Assembly: GCA_013360195.1 (NCBI GenBank)
Contig: JABWCQ010000002.1
Location: forward strand, 250,932 to 314,931
Direction of reading: 5' to 3'
Length of the DNA: 64,000 nt
Origin: a bacterium
Lineage (GTDB): Bacteria; Electryoneota; RPQS01
This document shows positions 16,768-24,762 of this stretch, piece after piece. The stretch's first letter is position 1, and each line of letters opens with the position of its first letter. The notes beneath the pieces are model-generated. The model did not search any database. It saw only the letters and a list, made by a program, of their open reading frames with translations, and was not told the origin of the DNA. The position numbers and the translations under genes are program-made.

Positions 16768-17747
16768 GGCAGCTTCCTGTACCAAGTCAGACCAAGAATC
16801 GCCTCGAGCACAAGGCAAAAGAGAGCAGTTGATAGCCATGGACCGAACAACTCTGCGGTCTCTTTGTACTCCTCAACTTGAATCTTCGTTCGCTCGAGCC
16901 TGTCGATCTCGTCATAAATGTGAGATAGGGTCGCTTCGTCCGTCGCTCGGTAGTAACGCCCACCTGTCTCCGTGGCTATTTGCTTTAGCATTTCTTCGTC
17001 AATGTTCACTTGCACGTTTTGGTACCGTTTTCCGAACACGGTTTCGATCGGATATGGAGCCATTCCACGTGTGCCAACGCCAATTGAATAAATTCTTATG
17101 CCAAGGGCTTTTGCCGCTTGAGCGGCCGTCACAGGGTCTATTTCGCCACGGTTATTCTGCCCATCAGTGAGAAGTATGACTACCTTTGACTTCGCGTCCG
17201 ACTCTCTGAGACGATTAGCCGCAGTGGCCAGTGCCATTCCAATTGCCGTTCCATCTTCAACCATTCTCATTTGGATCTGGCTCAGAAGGCTCAATACAAC
17301 TTTATGGTCGGTTGTTAGAGGCACTTGCGTAAAACTCTGTGCTGCAAACGGTACGATTCCGATTCGGTCATGATCGCGTTTTTCGACGAATTGGGCGGCG
17401 ACGCGTTTGGCGGCTTCAAGGCGGTCAGGTTTCAGATCCTCCGCATCCATTGACGTTGAAATATCAATGCAAAGAACAATGTCTATACCTTCAATCGACC
17501 GTTTGCTTTCGCTGTCAAATTCTTGCGGTCTGGCAAGCGCAACTGTAAGTAAAATCAAGGCCAGGGACCGCAAAAGGAACGGAATGTGCCGGGTTTTGAC
17601 GCGAAAAGTCTTTGCAAGCGCTGAAACATGCACCAGAGTTGGAAATCTGAAATCTGTCAGCCTCTCTCTTTCACGAAAGAAGTTTATGTAGGCTAAAACT
17701 GGCAGAATTAGCAGCAACCAGAAGAATTCGGGATTCGCAAAGTTCAT
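16764..17747 (-). CDS. batA: BatA, von Willebrand factor A membrane protein
   Basis: 327 residues. N-terminal BatA segment (FANPEFFWLLLILPVLAYINFF), a second helix (IPFLLRSLALILLTVALARPQ), a vWA domain from about residue 90 with the metal-site motif DISTS, LTTDH (the conserved Thr) and LLTDGQNNRG, and a C-terminal helix (GPWLSTALFCLVLEAILGLTW). The ATG overlaps the preceding stop (ATGA). Both BatA and BatB keep all metal-site residues. The order moxR-DUF58-(this group)-batA-batB-batC-batD-batE is the canonical one in Bacteroidetes. Confidence 0.9.
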   Translation of the reverse strand: MNFANPEFFWLLLILPVLAYINFFRERERLTDFRFPTLVHVSALAKTFRVKTRHIPFLLRSLALILLTVALARPQEFDSESKRSIEGIDIVLCIDISTSMDAEDLKPDRLEAAKRVAAQFVEKRDHDRIGIVPFAAQSFTQVPLTTDHKVVLSLLSQIQMRMVEDGTAIGMALATAANRLRESDAKSKVVILLTDGQNNRGEIDPVTAAQAAKALGIRIYSIGVGTRGMAPYPIETVFGKRYQNVQVNIDEEMLKQIATETGGRYYRATDEATLSHIYDEIDRLERTKIQVEEYKETAELFGPWLSTALFCLVLEAILGLTWYRKLP

Positions 17748-18640
17748 TTCACTTCGTCATTCACGACTGATTCTGCGTGCGGTTTCGTCATCTCGATTAT
17801 TCTAAAGCCCAGATCCACAATCAGATTGGCAGAAGAAAGCGTAGGAACTTCCTTTGCGAACTTGACAAGATCTGCTTCCCGCAACGCCGGCAACAGTTCC
17901 TCGTAAAGGCAGCTAGGCAGGTCTTCACGCTTTAATTCATGTGCGAGTTCAAAGGTTGTCATTTCCAAAGCAGGGAAACTCCACGATCGCTCCATGTAGC
18001 GGCGGAGAATCTCCGAAAATTCGCTATAATGCTCTTTCAGCATGCCGCGTTCAGGATACTTCTTGTCCCGAAAGGCAATTAGCTCACGAATGGCGATCTC
18101 CGAGGGCGGCAATTCAAGAACTGAAGGCACTGCCGAAATTGCCTGCTTGTTTCGAAAGTACTTGCGCCAAACGTACAAGACACCAAGTGCCAGGATTCCG
18201 AATAGAGCCCAAGGCCAGAATTCTCGCACGACATCCGCAAATCGAAGCGGGTGGCTTTCAAAAGGCTTGATCGGCCGCGGAGTCAATGCCGTATCAGGCA
18301 GAATTGCCTCAACTATTATCTCACGATCTTCAGTTACGACGGAATCAATAACCTGCCCGTTCTTTAGCAAGAGTAGTGTGAATGGCGGAACTTGAATAAC
18401 ACCTGTGTCATATGACGCCGCGGAAAATTCAAACTTTCCATCGCGCTTAGACAATTGGTCATATGGCAAGATTCTAATTCTTGCATCAGCAGGTTCAATT
18501 ACGACCACACTATCAGCTTCTGGAACATTTACTGAATAGTGAAACGGATCACCTATTTTCAAAGACTGAAGCGCGAATCCAGTTTGTACGAGAAACGCGA
18601 AGATGAGGAAAGCAGCCAACAACTTCGAAATCTGACTCAC
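17744..18640 (-). CDS. BatI-like membrane protein of the Bat operon
   Basis: 298 residues between DUF58 and batA. It has a signal peptide (ISKLLAAFLIFAFLVQTGFA), a periplasmic beta-rich domain (about residues 25-140), one transmembrane helix near 155 (FWPWALFGILALGVLYVW) and a cytoplasmic helical domain (ELIAFRDKKYPERGMLKEHY). This layout and position match the poorly characterised BatI/DUF4381-like proteins that sit before batA; assignment is by position and topology rather than by a known motif. The GTG start overlaps the DUF58 stop (GTGA). Confidence 0.6.
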   Translation of the reverse strand: MSQISKLLAAFLIFAFLVQTGFALQSLKIGDPFHYSVNVPEADSVVVIEPADARIRILPYDQLSKRDGKFEFSAASYDTGVIQVPPFTLLLLKNGQVIDSVVTEDREIIVEAILPDTALTPRPIKPFESHPLRFADVVREFWPWALFGILALGVLYVWRKYFRNKQAISAVPSVLELPPSEIAIRELIAFRDKKYPERGMLKEHYSEFSEILRRYMERSWSFPALEMTTFELAHELKREDLPSCLYEELLPALREADLVKFAKEVPTLSSANLIVDLGFRIIEMTKPHAESVVNDEVK

Positions 18641-19515
18641 CTTCTCAGTTCCCGTCTCTTGAACATCGTGACAAGACTGCGAACATAATCTTCCGAAACA
18701 TCGAGCTGCATGTAATCAGCGCCGGATCTTTGAATATTCTGCTTGACAGAATCCTGCCATCGCATAAACTGACCAAAGAGTTCGCGCTTCCCTTGCTTCG
18801 ATGAACTGTCAACCCATAGCGGCTTTCCAGACTCTGCGTCATGCAGTTTCACCAAACCGAGGTCCGGCCATACATATTCACGCGGATCAATCAAGTGAAG
18901 TGCGAGGAGATCGTGCTTTCGCGCACAGATTCTCAAAGGTTTGGCGTACCCGTCGTCAATGAAATCAGAAATCAAGAAAACAATCGCTCTCTTTTTCGTG
19001 ATATTCAGCATGTACTCAAGCGCTTGAGACAGGCTTGTGCCGCATCTTTTTGGTTCAAAAGTTATCAATTCACGAAGAATCCGGAGTATATGCGATCTCC
19101 CTTTGCGCGGAGCGACAAATTTCTCGACGTGATCGGTAAAGAGCAGCAGTCCGACTTTGTCGTTATTCTTAATCGCGGAAAACGATAGCACAGCGGCAAG
19201 CTCGGCGGCGATTTCCATCTTAAGCGAACGTCCAGATCCGAACAGCGACGAGCTAGAAACATCACACATCAGCATGACGACCAGCTCCCTCTCTTCTTCG
19301 AACAGCTTTACATGCGGCTTTCCAGTTCGTGCAGAGACATTCCAGTCAATGGTTCGGACGTCATCACCGATTTGATACTCGCGAACTTCGGAGAAATTCA
19401 TACCCCGTCCTTTGAACACCGCATGGTACTCTCCAGACATGACTTCGTTTACCAGCCCGCGCGTCTTGATTTCAATTTGGCGGACCTTCTTGACTATTTC
19501 GCGTGTTTCAAGCAC
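18637..19515 (-). CDS. DUF58 (vWA-like) protein
   Basis: 292 residues. The DUF58 signature GDDVRTIDWNVSARTGKPHV lies near residues 50-70, preceded by RGMNFSEVREY. Downstream is a vWA-like fold with CDVSSSSLFGS (DxSxS near 88) and FLISDFIDDGY. DUF58 proteins travel with MoxR ATPases and the Bat vWA proteins; they are thought to be clients or partners of MoxR. It starts at GTG 19515, just past the moxR stop, with a weak ribosome site (GAGGT), and its stop overlaps the next start. Confidence 0.88.
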   Translation of the reverse strand: MLETREIVKKVRQIEIKTRGLVNEVMSGEYHAVFKGRGMNFSEVREYQIGDDVRTIDWNVSARTGKPHVKLFEEERELVVMLMCDVSSSSLFGSGRSLKMEIAAELAAVLSFSAIKNNDKVGLLLFTDHVEKFVAPRKGRSHILRILRELITFEPKRCGTSLSQALEYMLNITKKRAIVFLISDFIDDGYAKPLRICARKHDLLALHLIDPREYVWPDLGLVKLHDAESGKPLWVDSSSKQGKRELFGQFMRWQDSVKQNIQRSGADYMQLDVSEDYVRSLVTMFKRRELRR

Positions 19516-19517
19516 GT

Positions 19518-20507
19518 TTACGGTACCTCAACTGCACCGAAAATCTTCTCTACGATCGACTCGCTGTTAATTTCTTCAGCTTCCGCCTCATAAGTTACCC
19601 CGATGCGATGTCGCAGAACATCCATACCAATTGCACGAATATCTTCTGGTACGACGTATCCTCGGTGCCGCAAGAACGCGTGAGCACGTGCAGCCTTGAG
19701 AAGGAAAATCGAGGCTCGCGGCGAGGCGCCGTATTGAATCAGTGGTTTGAGTTCAGGGAGTTTGTGTTTGTCCGGATGGCGACTTGTAAACACTAGATCC
19801 AGCACATACTCTTCAATCTTCGGGTCGACGTAAATGGACTCCACCAAGGCCCGGATGCGGATCAGCTCGGCGGTAGTTGCCACTGGATTAATTGACGGCT
19901 GTGCACTTCTGGAAAAAGTCCGCATTATTCTCGCCTCTTCTTCCCTGCGAGGATAGTCCACAGTGACCTTCAGCATAAAACGATCAACCTGCGCCTCGGG
20001 CAAAGGGTATGTTCCCTCTTGCTCGATGGGGTTCTGAGTGGCGAGTACGAGAAAGGGCTGTGGCAGCGGGTAAGTGGAATCTCCAATCGTCACCTGCTGT
20101 TCCTGCATTGCCTCGAGCAAAGCGGATTGAACCTTCGCCGGCGCCCTGTTAATTTCGTCAGCAAGCACGAAATTTGTGAAAACGGGGCCCTTCTTCGTCG
20201 TAAAAGCTCCGTCCTTCTGGTTGTACACAAGCGTTCCAACAAGGTCGGCCGGCAATAAGTCAGGCGTAAATTGGATGCGTTGAAACTGTGCGTTGACAGT
20301 GGAGGAAAGAGTCTTGATCGTCAGAGTTTTGGCCAAGCCGGGGACTCCTTCGAGCAGCACATGCCCATTGCTGAAGAGTCCAATCAGGAGCCGCTCTAAC
20401 ATGTATTTCTGACCTACAACAACTTTCCCAGCTTCGGCGAGTATTCTGTCCGCAAGTTCAGCCTCCCGCTCTACTCTGAGCGTCAATTCTCGAATATCTG
20501 CATCCAT
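19518..20507 (-). CDS. MoxR-family AAA ATPase
   Basis: 329 residues, the usual MoxR size. Walker A GVPGLAKT (near residue 56), Walker B LADEINRAP followed by KVQSALLEAMQEQQVT, sensor 1 ATQNPIEQEGTYPLPEAQ and a C-terminal lid (ASPRASIFLLKAARAHAFLR). It is a chaperone-like ATPase expected to act on the DUF58/vWA proteins encoded downstream, possibly in metal insertion or complex assembly (family inference). It is first in the Bat operon; the upstream gap holds only a weak promoter candidate and one arm of an inverted repeat (20569-20578). Confidence 0.93.
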   Translation of the reverse strand: MDADIRELTLRVEREAELADRILAEAGKVVVGQKYMLERLLIGLFSNGHVLLEGVPGLAKTLTIKTLSSTVNAQFQRIQFTPDLLPADLVGTLVYNQKDGAFTTKKGPVFTNFVLADEINRAPAKVQSALLEAMQEQQVTIGDSTYPLPQPFLVLATQNPIEQEGTYPLPEAQVDRFMLKVTVDYPRREEEARIMRTFSRSAQPSINPVATTAELIRIRALVESIYVDPKIEEYVLDLVFTSRHPDKHKLPELKPLIQYGASPRASIFLLKAARAHAFLRHRGYVVPEDIRAIGMDVLRHRIGVTYEAEAEEINSESIVEKIFGAVEVP

Positions 20508-20568
20508 GCAAGTTATTGCTTTCTATGTTTTTAGGTACAATATTTCGAATTATCAGTCAGTAAACACA

Positions 20569-20637
20569 GTTGTGCCACTGTAGGTTCCCGTGTGCACAAA
20601 AAATTAGACCCCCTCTCGGGGATCTATGTGGCACAAC
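20569..20637. repeat. 10-bp perfect inverted repeat bracketing a terminator
   Basis: GTTGTGCCAC at 20569-20578 and its exact complement GTGGCACAAC at 20628-20637 are separated by 49 bases that contain the terminator hairpin at 20606-20625. The right arm belongs to the end of the lipoprotein transcript, the left arm to the moxR upstream region. They could form an outer stem or be two half-sites for one regulator. Confidence 0.55.
20596..20625 (-). terminator. rho-independent terminator after the TPR lipoprotein gene
   Basis: Leftward reading: an 8-bp stem (AGATCCCC with GGGGGTCT, one G-T pair), a GAGA tetraloop, then AATTTTTT. It separates the HIT/lipoprotein unit from moxR. Confidence 0.85.
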
Positions 20638-20653
20638 AAAACGCGATTTTCGC

Positions 20654-21067
20654 TCATCCTTGCTTTGCAGCAGAGTCAGGCGTGCCAATCAGCTTATTTA
20701 ACTCATCTATCTCATTTACGTCCTGACCAAGGTGGTCAAGCTCCCACTGGGCGTCCTTGACGAGACTGTCATCAGGATAGTTACGAATGAATGCCTGGTA
20801 AGCCGCCCGGGCCTTCTCTGTGTCTTTCAAGTGATTCGCATAAAGGTAACCCACCATAAATTGACACTTTGGAGCATAGTCCGACTTGGGATATCGCTGG
20901 ACCAGCTCTTCATACGCCTTGATTGCTGTTGGGAAGTCACTTTGACCTTGAGCAGTATTTGCTCTTTCAAAAAGTTCCTGATCTGTTGGTCCCGACTTGC
21001 ATCCCAAGCTGAGCAGGGTCAGCGCTAGCCCCGTGAGAATACTTCCACGAATCAAATATCGCAGCAT
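20654..21067 (-). CDS. TPR lipoprotein, BamD/YbgF-like
   Basis: 137 residues. Lipoprotein signal with lipobox LLSLGCKS (Cys near residue 23), then two to three TPR-like helical pairs (ELFERANTAQGQSDFPTAIK; YEELVQRYPKSDYAPKCQF; ARAAYQAFIRNYPDDSLVKD). The YPxS/D and A-x-Y-x-x-L patterns are those of BamD and the CpoB/YbgF TPR. It is too short for full BamD (about 240 residues), so it may be an accessory envelope lipoprotein. It follows the HIT gene by about 30 bases and ends in a strong terminator. Confidence 0.72.
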   Translation of the reverse strand: MLRYLIRGSILTGLALTLLSLGCKSGPTDQELFERANTAQGQSDFPTAIKAYEELVQRYPKSDYAPKCQFMVGYLYANHLKDTEKARAAYQAFIRNYPDDSLVKDAQWELDHLGQDVNEIDELNKLIGTPDSAAKQG

Positions 21068-21099
21068 TTGAAAAACCTCTTATTTACAATAGCTTACAG

Positions 21100-21444
21100 T
21101 TAACCGGGCGGCCAGCGAAACTCCCGGCCTCCAAGGAGATGAACATGCAAATGGGGGACAGATTGACCTGCAGACTCACCGTTATTGATGACAATTCGAT
21201 ACCCGCTGCTCGAAATTCCTGTTTGTACTGCCAACTCCCTTGCCGCGCTGATAAGCTTCCCAAGCAGAACTGTATCCTCAGAAGATGAATCCGAAACACC
21301 GACAATGTTCTTCTTGGGTATAATTAGCAGATGAACAGGAGCCTGAGGATTAATGTCACGTATTGCAATTAAATCTTCGTTTTCCAATAACTTATCTGCC
21401 GGAATTTCACCCGCGATTATTCTGCCAAAAATGGTCTCTGGCAT
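21100..21444 (-). CDS. HIT (histidine triad) family protein, HINT branch
   Basis: 114 residues, a complete HINT-type protein. It starts TIFGRIIAGEIPADKLLE, has PQAPVHLLIIPKK mid-protein and the catalytic triad HLHVHLLGG near residue 100. HINT proteins hydrolyse nucleoside phosphoramidates and can remove adenylates from lysyl-tRNA synthetase adducts (family knowledge). Its ATG lies one base from the stop of the 32-residue protein upstream, and the two share a promoter at 21578-21606. Confidence 0.92.
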   Translation of the reverse strand: MPETIFGRIIAGEIPADKLLENEDLIAIRDINPQAPVHLLIIPKKNIVGVSDSSSEDTVLLGKLISAARELAVQTGISSSGYRIVINNGESAGQSVPHLHVHLLGGREFRWPPG

Positions 21445-21445
21445 A

Positions 21446-21544
21446 CTAACTCTTTGAAGCAGCTTTACTCGCCTTGATTTTTGCTTTCACGCGGCGCTTC
21501 TTGCTTCTGTGGTGCCGCTTCATGATAGTCTTGTTACGTCCCAT
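21446..21544 (-). CDS. 32-residue highly basic protein
   Basis: ATG at 21544, TAG at 21446-21448. The product begins MGRNKTIMKRHHRSKKRR and continues with VKAKIKAS repeats: about half the residues are Lys, Arg or His. It has one of the best ribosome sites in the window (GAGGTGAT, 2 bases before the ATG) and a good promoter 34 bases upstream, so it is almost surely expressed. The composition resembles tiny ribosome-associated proteins (bTHX/bS22 type), but I see no specific match, so the function is unknown. Its stop and the HIT start are one base apart. Confidence 0.75.
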   Translation of the reverse strand: MGRNKTIMKRHHRSKKRRVKAKIKASKAASKS

Positions 21545-21577
21545 GTATCACCTCGGTTGTTTTATAAGCATCGCTTC

Positions 21578-21606
21578 AATATAGGGCTAGTTGCGAAAAT
21601 ATTCAA
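21578..21606 (-). promoter_or_regulatory. promoter of the small basic protein/HIT/lipoprotein unit
   Basis: Leftward: -35 TTGAAT (21606-21601), 17-base spacer, -10 TATATT (21583-21578). The predicted start is about 27 bases before the ATG at 21544. Confidence 0.7.
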
Positions 21607-21647
21607 GCCCTTAGCCCAAATTTGAAGCTTGCCAGCAAAATGTGTTC

Positions 21648-21676
21648 TTGACAAGTTCAGGGAAAATCATTAGATT
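21648..21676 (+). promoter_or_regulatory. promoter of tRNA-Asn
   Basis: -35 TTGACA (21648-21653), 17-base spacer, -10 TAGATT (21671-21676). The predicted start is only a few bases before the mature tRNA 5' end at 21687. Confidence 0.75.
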
Positions 21677-21686
21677 CGTGCTTCTT

Positions 21687-21758
21687 TCCGGAGTAGCTCA
21701 GCGGTAGAGCGGGTGGCTGTTAACCACTAGGTCGGGGGTTCGAATCCCTCCTCCGGAG
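21687..21758 (+). tRNA. tRNA-Asn (GTT anticodon)
   Basis: 72 bases with a full cloverleaf: acceptor TCCGGAG pairs with CTCCGGA, D arm GCTC/GAGC, anticodon arm GGTGG-CTGTTAA-CCACT (anticodon GTT), T arm GGGGG-TTCGAAT-CCCTC, discriminator G. The 3' CCA is not encoded in full (the bases after G are CC, then GA). A consensus promoter lies just upstream and a strong terminator just downstream, so it is a single-gene unit. Confidence 0.97.
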
Positions 21759-21761
21759 CCG

Positions 21762-21797
21762 ATGGCCGTCAAACTAAGTTTGACGGCCATTTTTTTG
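21762..21797 (+). terminator. rho-independent terminator after tRNA-Asn
   Basis: A near-perfect palindrome (arms ATGGCCGTCAAACT and its complement, 21762-21790) followed by seven or eight T, ending 39 bases past the tRNA. Confidence 0.93.
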
Positions 21798-21840
21798 TTA
21801 TTAACCAAGTGATTATGGATGAATTAGTCCGTTTTTGTGC

Positions 21841-21869
21841 TTGAAGTTCAGCAAATTTCCCTCTATATT
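21841..21869 (+). promoter_or_regulatory. promoter of the glgB unit
   Basis: -35 TTGAAG (21841-21846), 17-base spacer, -10 TATATT (21864-21869). Start predicted near 21876, about 26 bases before the glgB ATG. Confidence 0.6.
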
Positions 21870-21901
21870 GACTAGGATAGAAGCCTACCACAGGTCTAAC
21901 G

Positions 21902-23812
21902 ATGTCCACTCAAATAACACCACACGATCGATACTTGTTTAATGAAGGTAGCCATTTCCGGCTATACCAGAAGCTGGGTGCACATTTGGGACATCAAGAT
22001 GGACGCCACGGGGTATCCTTTGCCGTTTGGGCACCAGATGCTCGAAGTGTATCGTTGATCGGGGATTTCAACGGATGGAACCCGGACAGAACACCGATGA
22101 CTCAAATTGAATCAAGCGGCATCTGGCACACATTTGTTGACGGACTTAAGGCAGGCGATGCATACAAATATCACATTTGGTCTCGGGTCTCCCGCTATGA
22201 AGTTGACAAGACCGATCCTTTCGCTTTCAGGACGGAAATGCCGCCAAAGTCTGCGGCGATTGTCCATGACAATTCGTATGCTTGGCACGATCAATCATGG
22301 ATGAAAAACCGGGCGGATCGAAATGCGGACCGCGCACCCATCAGCATTTATGAAATGCATCTTGGCAGCTGGGACAGGGTAAGGCACGATGGAAACCGGT
22401 CACTTCATTACAGAGAGCTTGCACCACGCCTAATCCGGTACTTGAAAGAGAATGGGTTTACGCACGTGGAGTTCCTGCCAGTCATGGAACATCCGTATTA
22501 TGGTTCATGGGGATACCAGACGAGTTCTTACTTCGCCCCATCAGCACGCTACGGGACGCCGCAAGACTTGATGTATCTCATAGACCAGCTGCACTTGAAT
22601 GAAATCGGAGTCATTCTGGACTGGGTTCCGTCTCATTTCGCTACAGATGAGTTTTCACTGGGATACTTTGATGGCACGTTCGTTTTTGAACATGCCGATC
22701 GGCGGCAGGGCTTCCACCCCGACTGGGGCAGTTTCATCTTTAATTATGGCAGAGATGAGGTGAGGAGCTTCCTGATTAGTTCAGCCTTCTATTGGCTTGA
22801 CGTTTACCATGCTGATGGTTTACGTGTTGACGGAGTCGCGTCAATGCTGTACCTTGACTACTCACGAAAGCACGGTGAGTGGATTCCTAACAAGTACGGC
22901 GGGAAGGAAAATATCGATGCCATTGAATTTCTGAAGAGGCTCAATCACGAAGTCGGTACCGCGTTCCCTGGCACAATTTCGATTGCAGAGGAAAGCACAT
23001 CTTGGCCAATGGTATCTCGGCCTCCGTACATTGGAGGTCTGGGATTTCGGATGAAGTGGGATATGGGATGGATGCATGACACACTTGAATACATGCGGCT
23101 GGATCCGATATTCAGGAAGTACCATCATCATCTGCTGACCTTCAGAATGCTTTACGCATGGACAGAGAATTTCGTTTTGCCGCTGTCCCACGATGAAGTC
23201 GTTCACGGCAAAGGATCGCTCCTGAACAAAATGAGCGGTGACATGTGGCAGAAGTTCGCGAATCTAAGACTGCTCTATGCTTATATGTGGGGAATGCCGG
23301 GGAAGAAGCTTTTATTCATGGGAGGAGAATTTGCACAGTGGCGCGAATGGAACCATGATGACTCCCTGGACTGGAACTTGCTTGACTTTGATTCGCATGC
23401 CGGAATGCAGCGATGGATCAAGGATCTGAATCATTTGTACGCAAGCGAGCCGGCTTTGCACAAGATTGAGTTTGATCAAGTCGGATTCGAATGGATTGAT
23501 TGCCACGATAGCGATCAATCTGTATTCATATTCATTCGAAAGGGAGAGGAGTACGATTCTCAGATTCTGGTCGCACTGAACTTCACACCGGTAGTGAGGT
23601 ACGATTACAAAATTGGCGTTCCGATGGCCGGCCATTGGCACGAATGTCTGAATTCCGATGCTGTGAGTTACTGGGGATCCGGTGTTGGAAACTTAGGGGG
23701 AGTAAACACGGTCGACGAACCTTCACATGGTCATAAGCATTCTATTCATTTAACCATACCGCCTTTGGGAGCCGTGTTTCTTAGAAGCCCGAAGCCGCAT
23801 CAAAGCAAGTAA
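21902..23812 (+). CDS. glgB: 1,4-alpha-glucan branching enzyme
   Basis: 636 residues. N-terminal CBM48 domain (VSFAVWAPDARSVSLIGDFN, residues 39-58), then the GH13 barrel: ISIYEMHLGSW, the FTHVEFLPVMEHP region, DGLRVDGVASMLYLDY with the nucleophile Asp (near residue 308), SIAEESTSWP with the acid/base Glu, and LPLSHDEVVHGKGSLL with the third carboxylate and its His-Asp pair. It makes alpha-1,6 branches in glycogen. It lacks the long extra N-terminal domain of E. coli GlgB, which is normal for many phyla. No other glycogen gene is nearby. The next gene starts inside its stop (TAATG). Confidence 0.95.
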   Translation: MSTQITPHDRYLFNEGSHFRLYQKLGAHLGHQDGRHGVSFAVWAPDARSVSLIGDFNGWNPDRTPMTQIESSGIWHTFVDGLKAGDAYKYHIWSRVSRYEVDKTDPFAFRTEMPPKSAAIVHDNSYAWHDQSWMKNRADRNADRAPISIYEMHLGSWDRVRHDGNRSLHYRELAPRLIRYLKENGFTHVEFLPVMEHPYYGSWGYQTSSYFAPSARYGTPQDLMYLIDQLHLNEIGVILDWVPSHFATDEFSLGYFDGTFVFEHADRRQGFHPDWGSFIFNYGRDEVRSFLISSAFYWLDVYHADGLRVDGVASMLYLDYSRKHGEWIPNKYGGKENIDAIEFLKRLNHEVGTAFPGTISIAEESTSWPMVSRPPYIGGLGFRMKWDMGWMHDTLEYMRLDPIFRKYHHHLLTFRMLYAWTENFVLPLSHDEVVHGKGSLLNKMSGDMWQKFANLRLLYAYMWGMPGKKLLFMGGEFAQWREWNHDDSLDWNLLDFDSHAGMQRWIKDLNHLYASEPALHKIEFDQVGFEWIDCHDSDQSVFIFIRKGEEYDSQILVALNFTPVVRYDYKIGVPMAGHWHECLNSDAVSYWGSGVGNLGGVNTVDEPSHGHKHSIHLTIPPLGAVFLRSPKPHQSK

Positions 23813-24762
23813 TGTCTGAACTCCGAATAGTCACATTAACTGCAAGTGCCACGGAGATTGTGTGCGCGCTTGGCGCCGAACGAAACCTCGTCGGCATTAG
23901 TCATGAATGTGATTATCCGGAACATATTCTGAACCGTCCACGATGCACAAGGACCCTTATAGACCCGAATCTTGAAAGCAGTGAAATCGATGAGCAGGTC
24001 AGACAATTTTCTGCGAGCGGTGTCTCCCTGTATCAAGTAGATGAATCTTTGCTCAAGTCGCTGCGGCCGAATGTAATCATCACTCAAACGCAGTGCGAAG
24101 TTTGCGCGGTGAGCCCAAGTGACCTAGAATTTCTTGGCAGCAAGGAGTTTGACGGTAGCCCCTTGCTCCTGAATTTGGAAATGTCACATTTGTCAGGTCT
24201 CTACGATGACATTTTGGAAGTGGCAAGGGCTATTCGGAAGGAAAGCGCAGCGTTCGAATTGTGCGCAGCATTGCGAAAAAGACTTGAGCGCATTCGCAAA
24301 CGGACATATTCCTTTCCGAAGAGAAGTGTTGTTTGCATTGAATGGTTGGATCCAATCATGATTTCAGGGAATTGGATGCCCGAGCTTGTGGAGTGCGCTG
24401 GCGGCAGGTCCTTACTCAATGATGCGGGTGGCAGAAGCGCGACCATTTCCTTTCAGGATATTGTGGCCGCTAATCCGGATGTAATCGTTTTTCTGCCTTG
24501 TGGTTTTCCACTTCTGAGAACCTTGAATGAATTCGAAAGGGTAGTTCAATTACACGATTGGGAATCGTTGCCCGCATTCCGGAGAGGCACAGTGTATGCC
24601 GCAGACGGCAATGCGTACTTCAACCGTCCCGGTCCTCGACTGGCCGACTCTGCTGAAATTCTCGCTCAAATTCTCCATCCAGCTGTTTTCGATTTTCCTG
24701 ATATCGAGAACGCCTACAGGCAGATTACTTCTGACTTTCACAAAATGAAGCAAAAGCAGTGA
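23812..24762 (+). CDS. BtuF-like cobalamin/Fe-siderophore-binding protein lacking a signal peptide
   Basis: 316 residues. It opens straight with RIVTLTASATEIVCALGAE and VGISHECDYPE, the first-domain signature of BtuF-type class III binding proteins, and later VCIEWLDPIMISGNWMPEL and the second-domain ANPDVIVFLPCG. No signal peptide or lipobox precedes it, so it should be cytoplasmic; such leaderless homologues are widespread and their role is unclear. Cysteines near residues 99 and 102 (ECEVCAV-like, CEVC) could bind a ligand or metal. It starts in the glgB stop (TAATG) and its stop overlaps the transporter start (GTGA). Confidence 0.82.
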   Translation: MSELRIVTLTASATEIVCALGAERNLVGISHECDYPEHILNRPRCTRTLIDPNLESSEIDEQVRQFSASGVSLYQVDESLLKSLRPNVIITQTQCEVCAVSPSDLEFLGSKEFDGSPLLLNLEMSHLSGLYDDILEVARAIRKESAAFELCAALRKRLERIRKRTYSFPKRSVVCIEWLDPIMISGNWMPELVECAGGRSLLNDAGGRSATISFQDIVAANPDVIVFLPCGFPLLRTLNEFERVVQLHDWESLPAFRRGTVYAADGNAYFNRPGPRLADSAEILAQILHPAVFDFPDIENAYRQITSDFHKMKQKQ

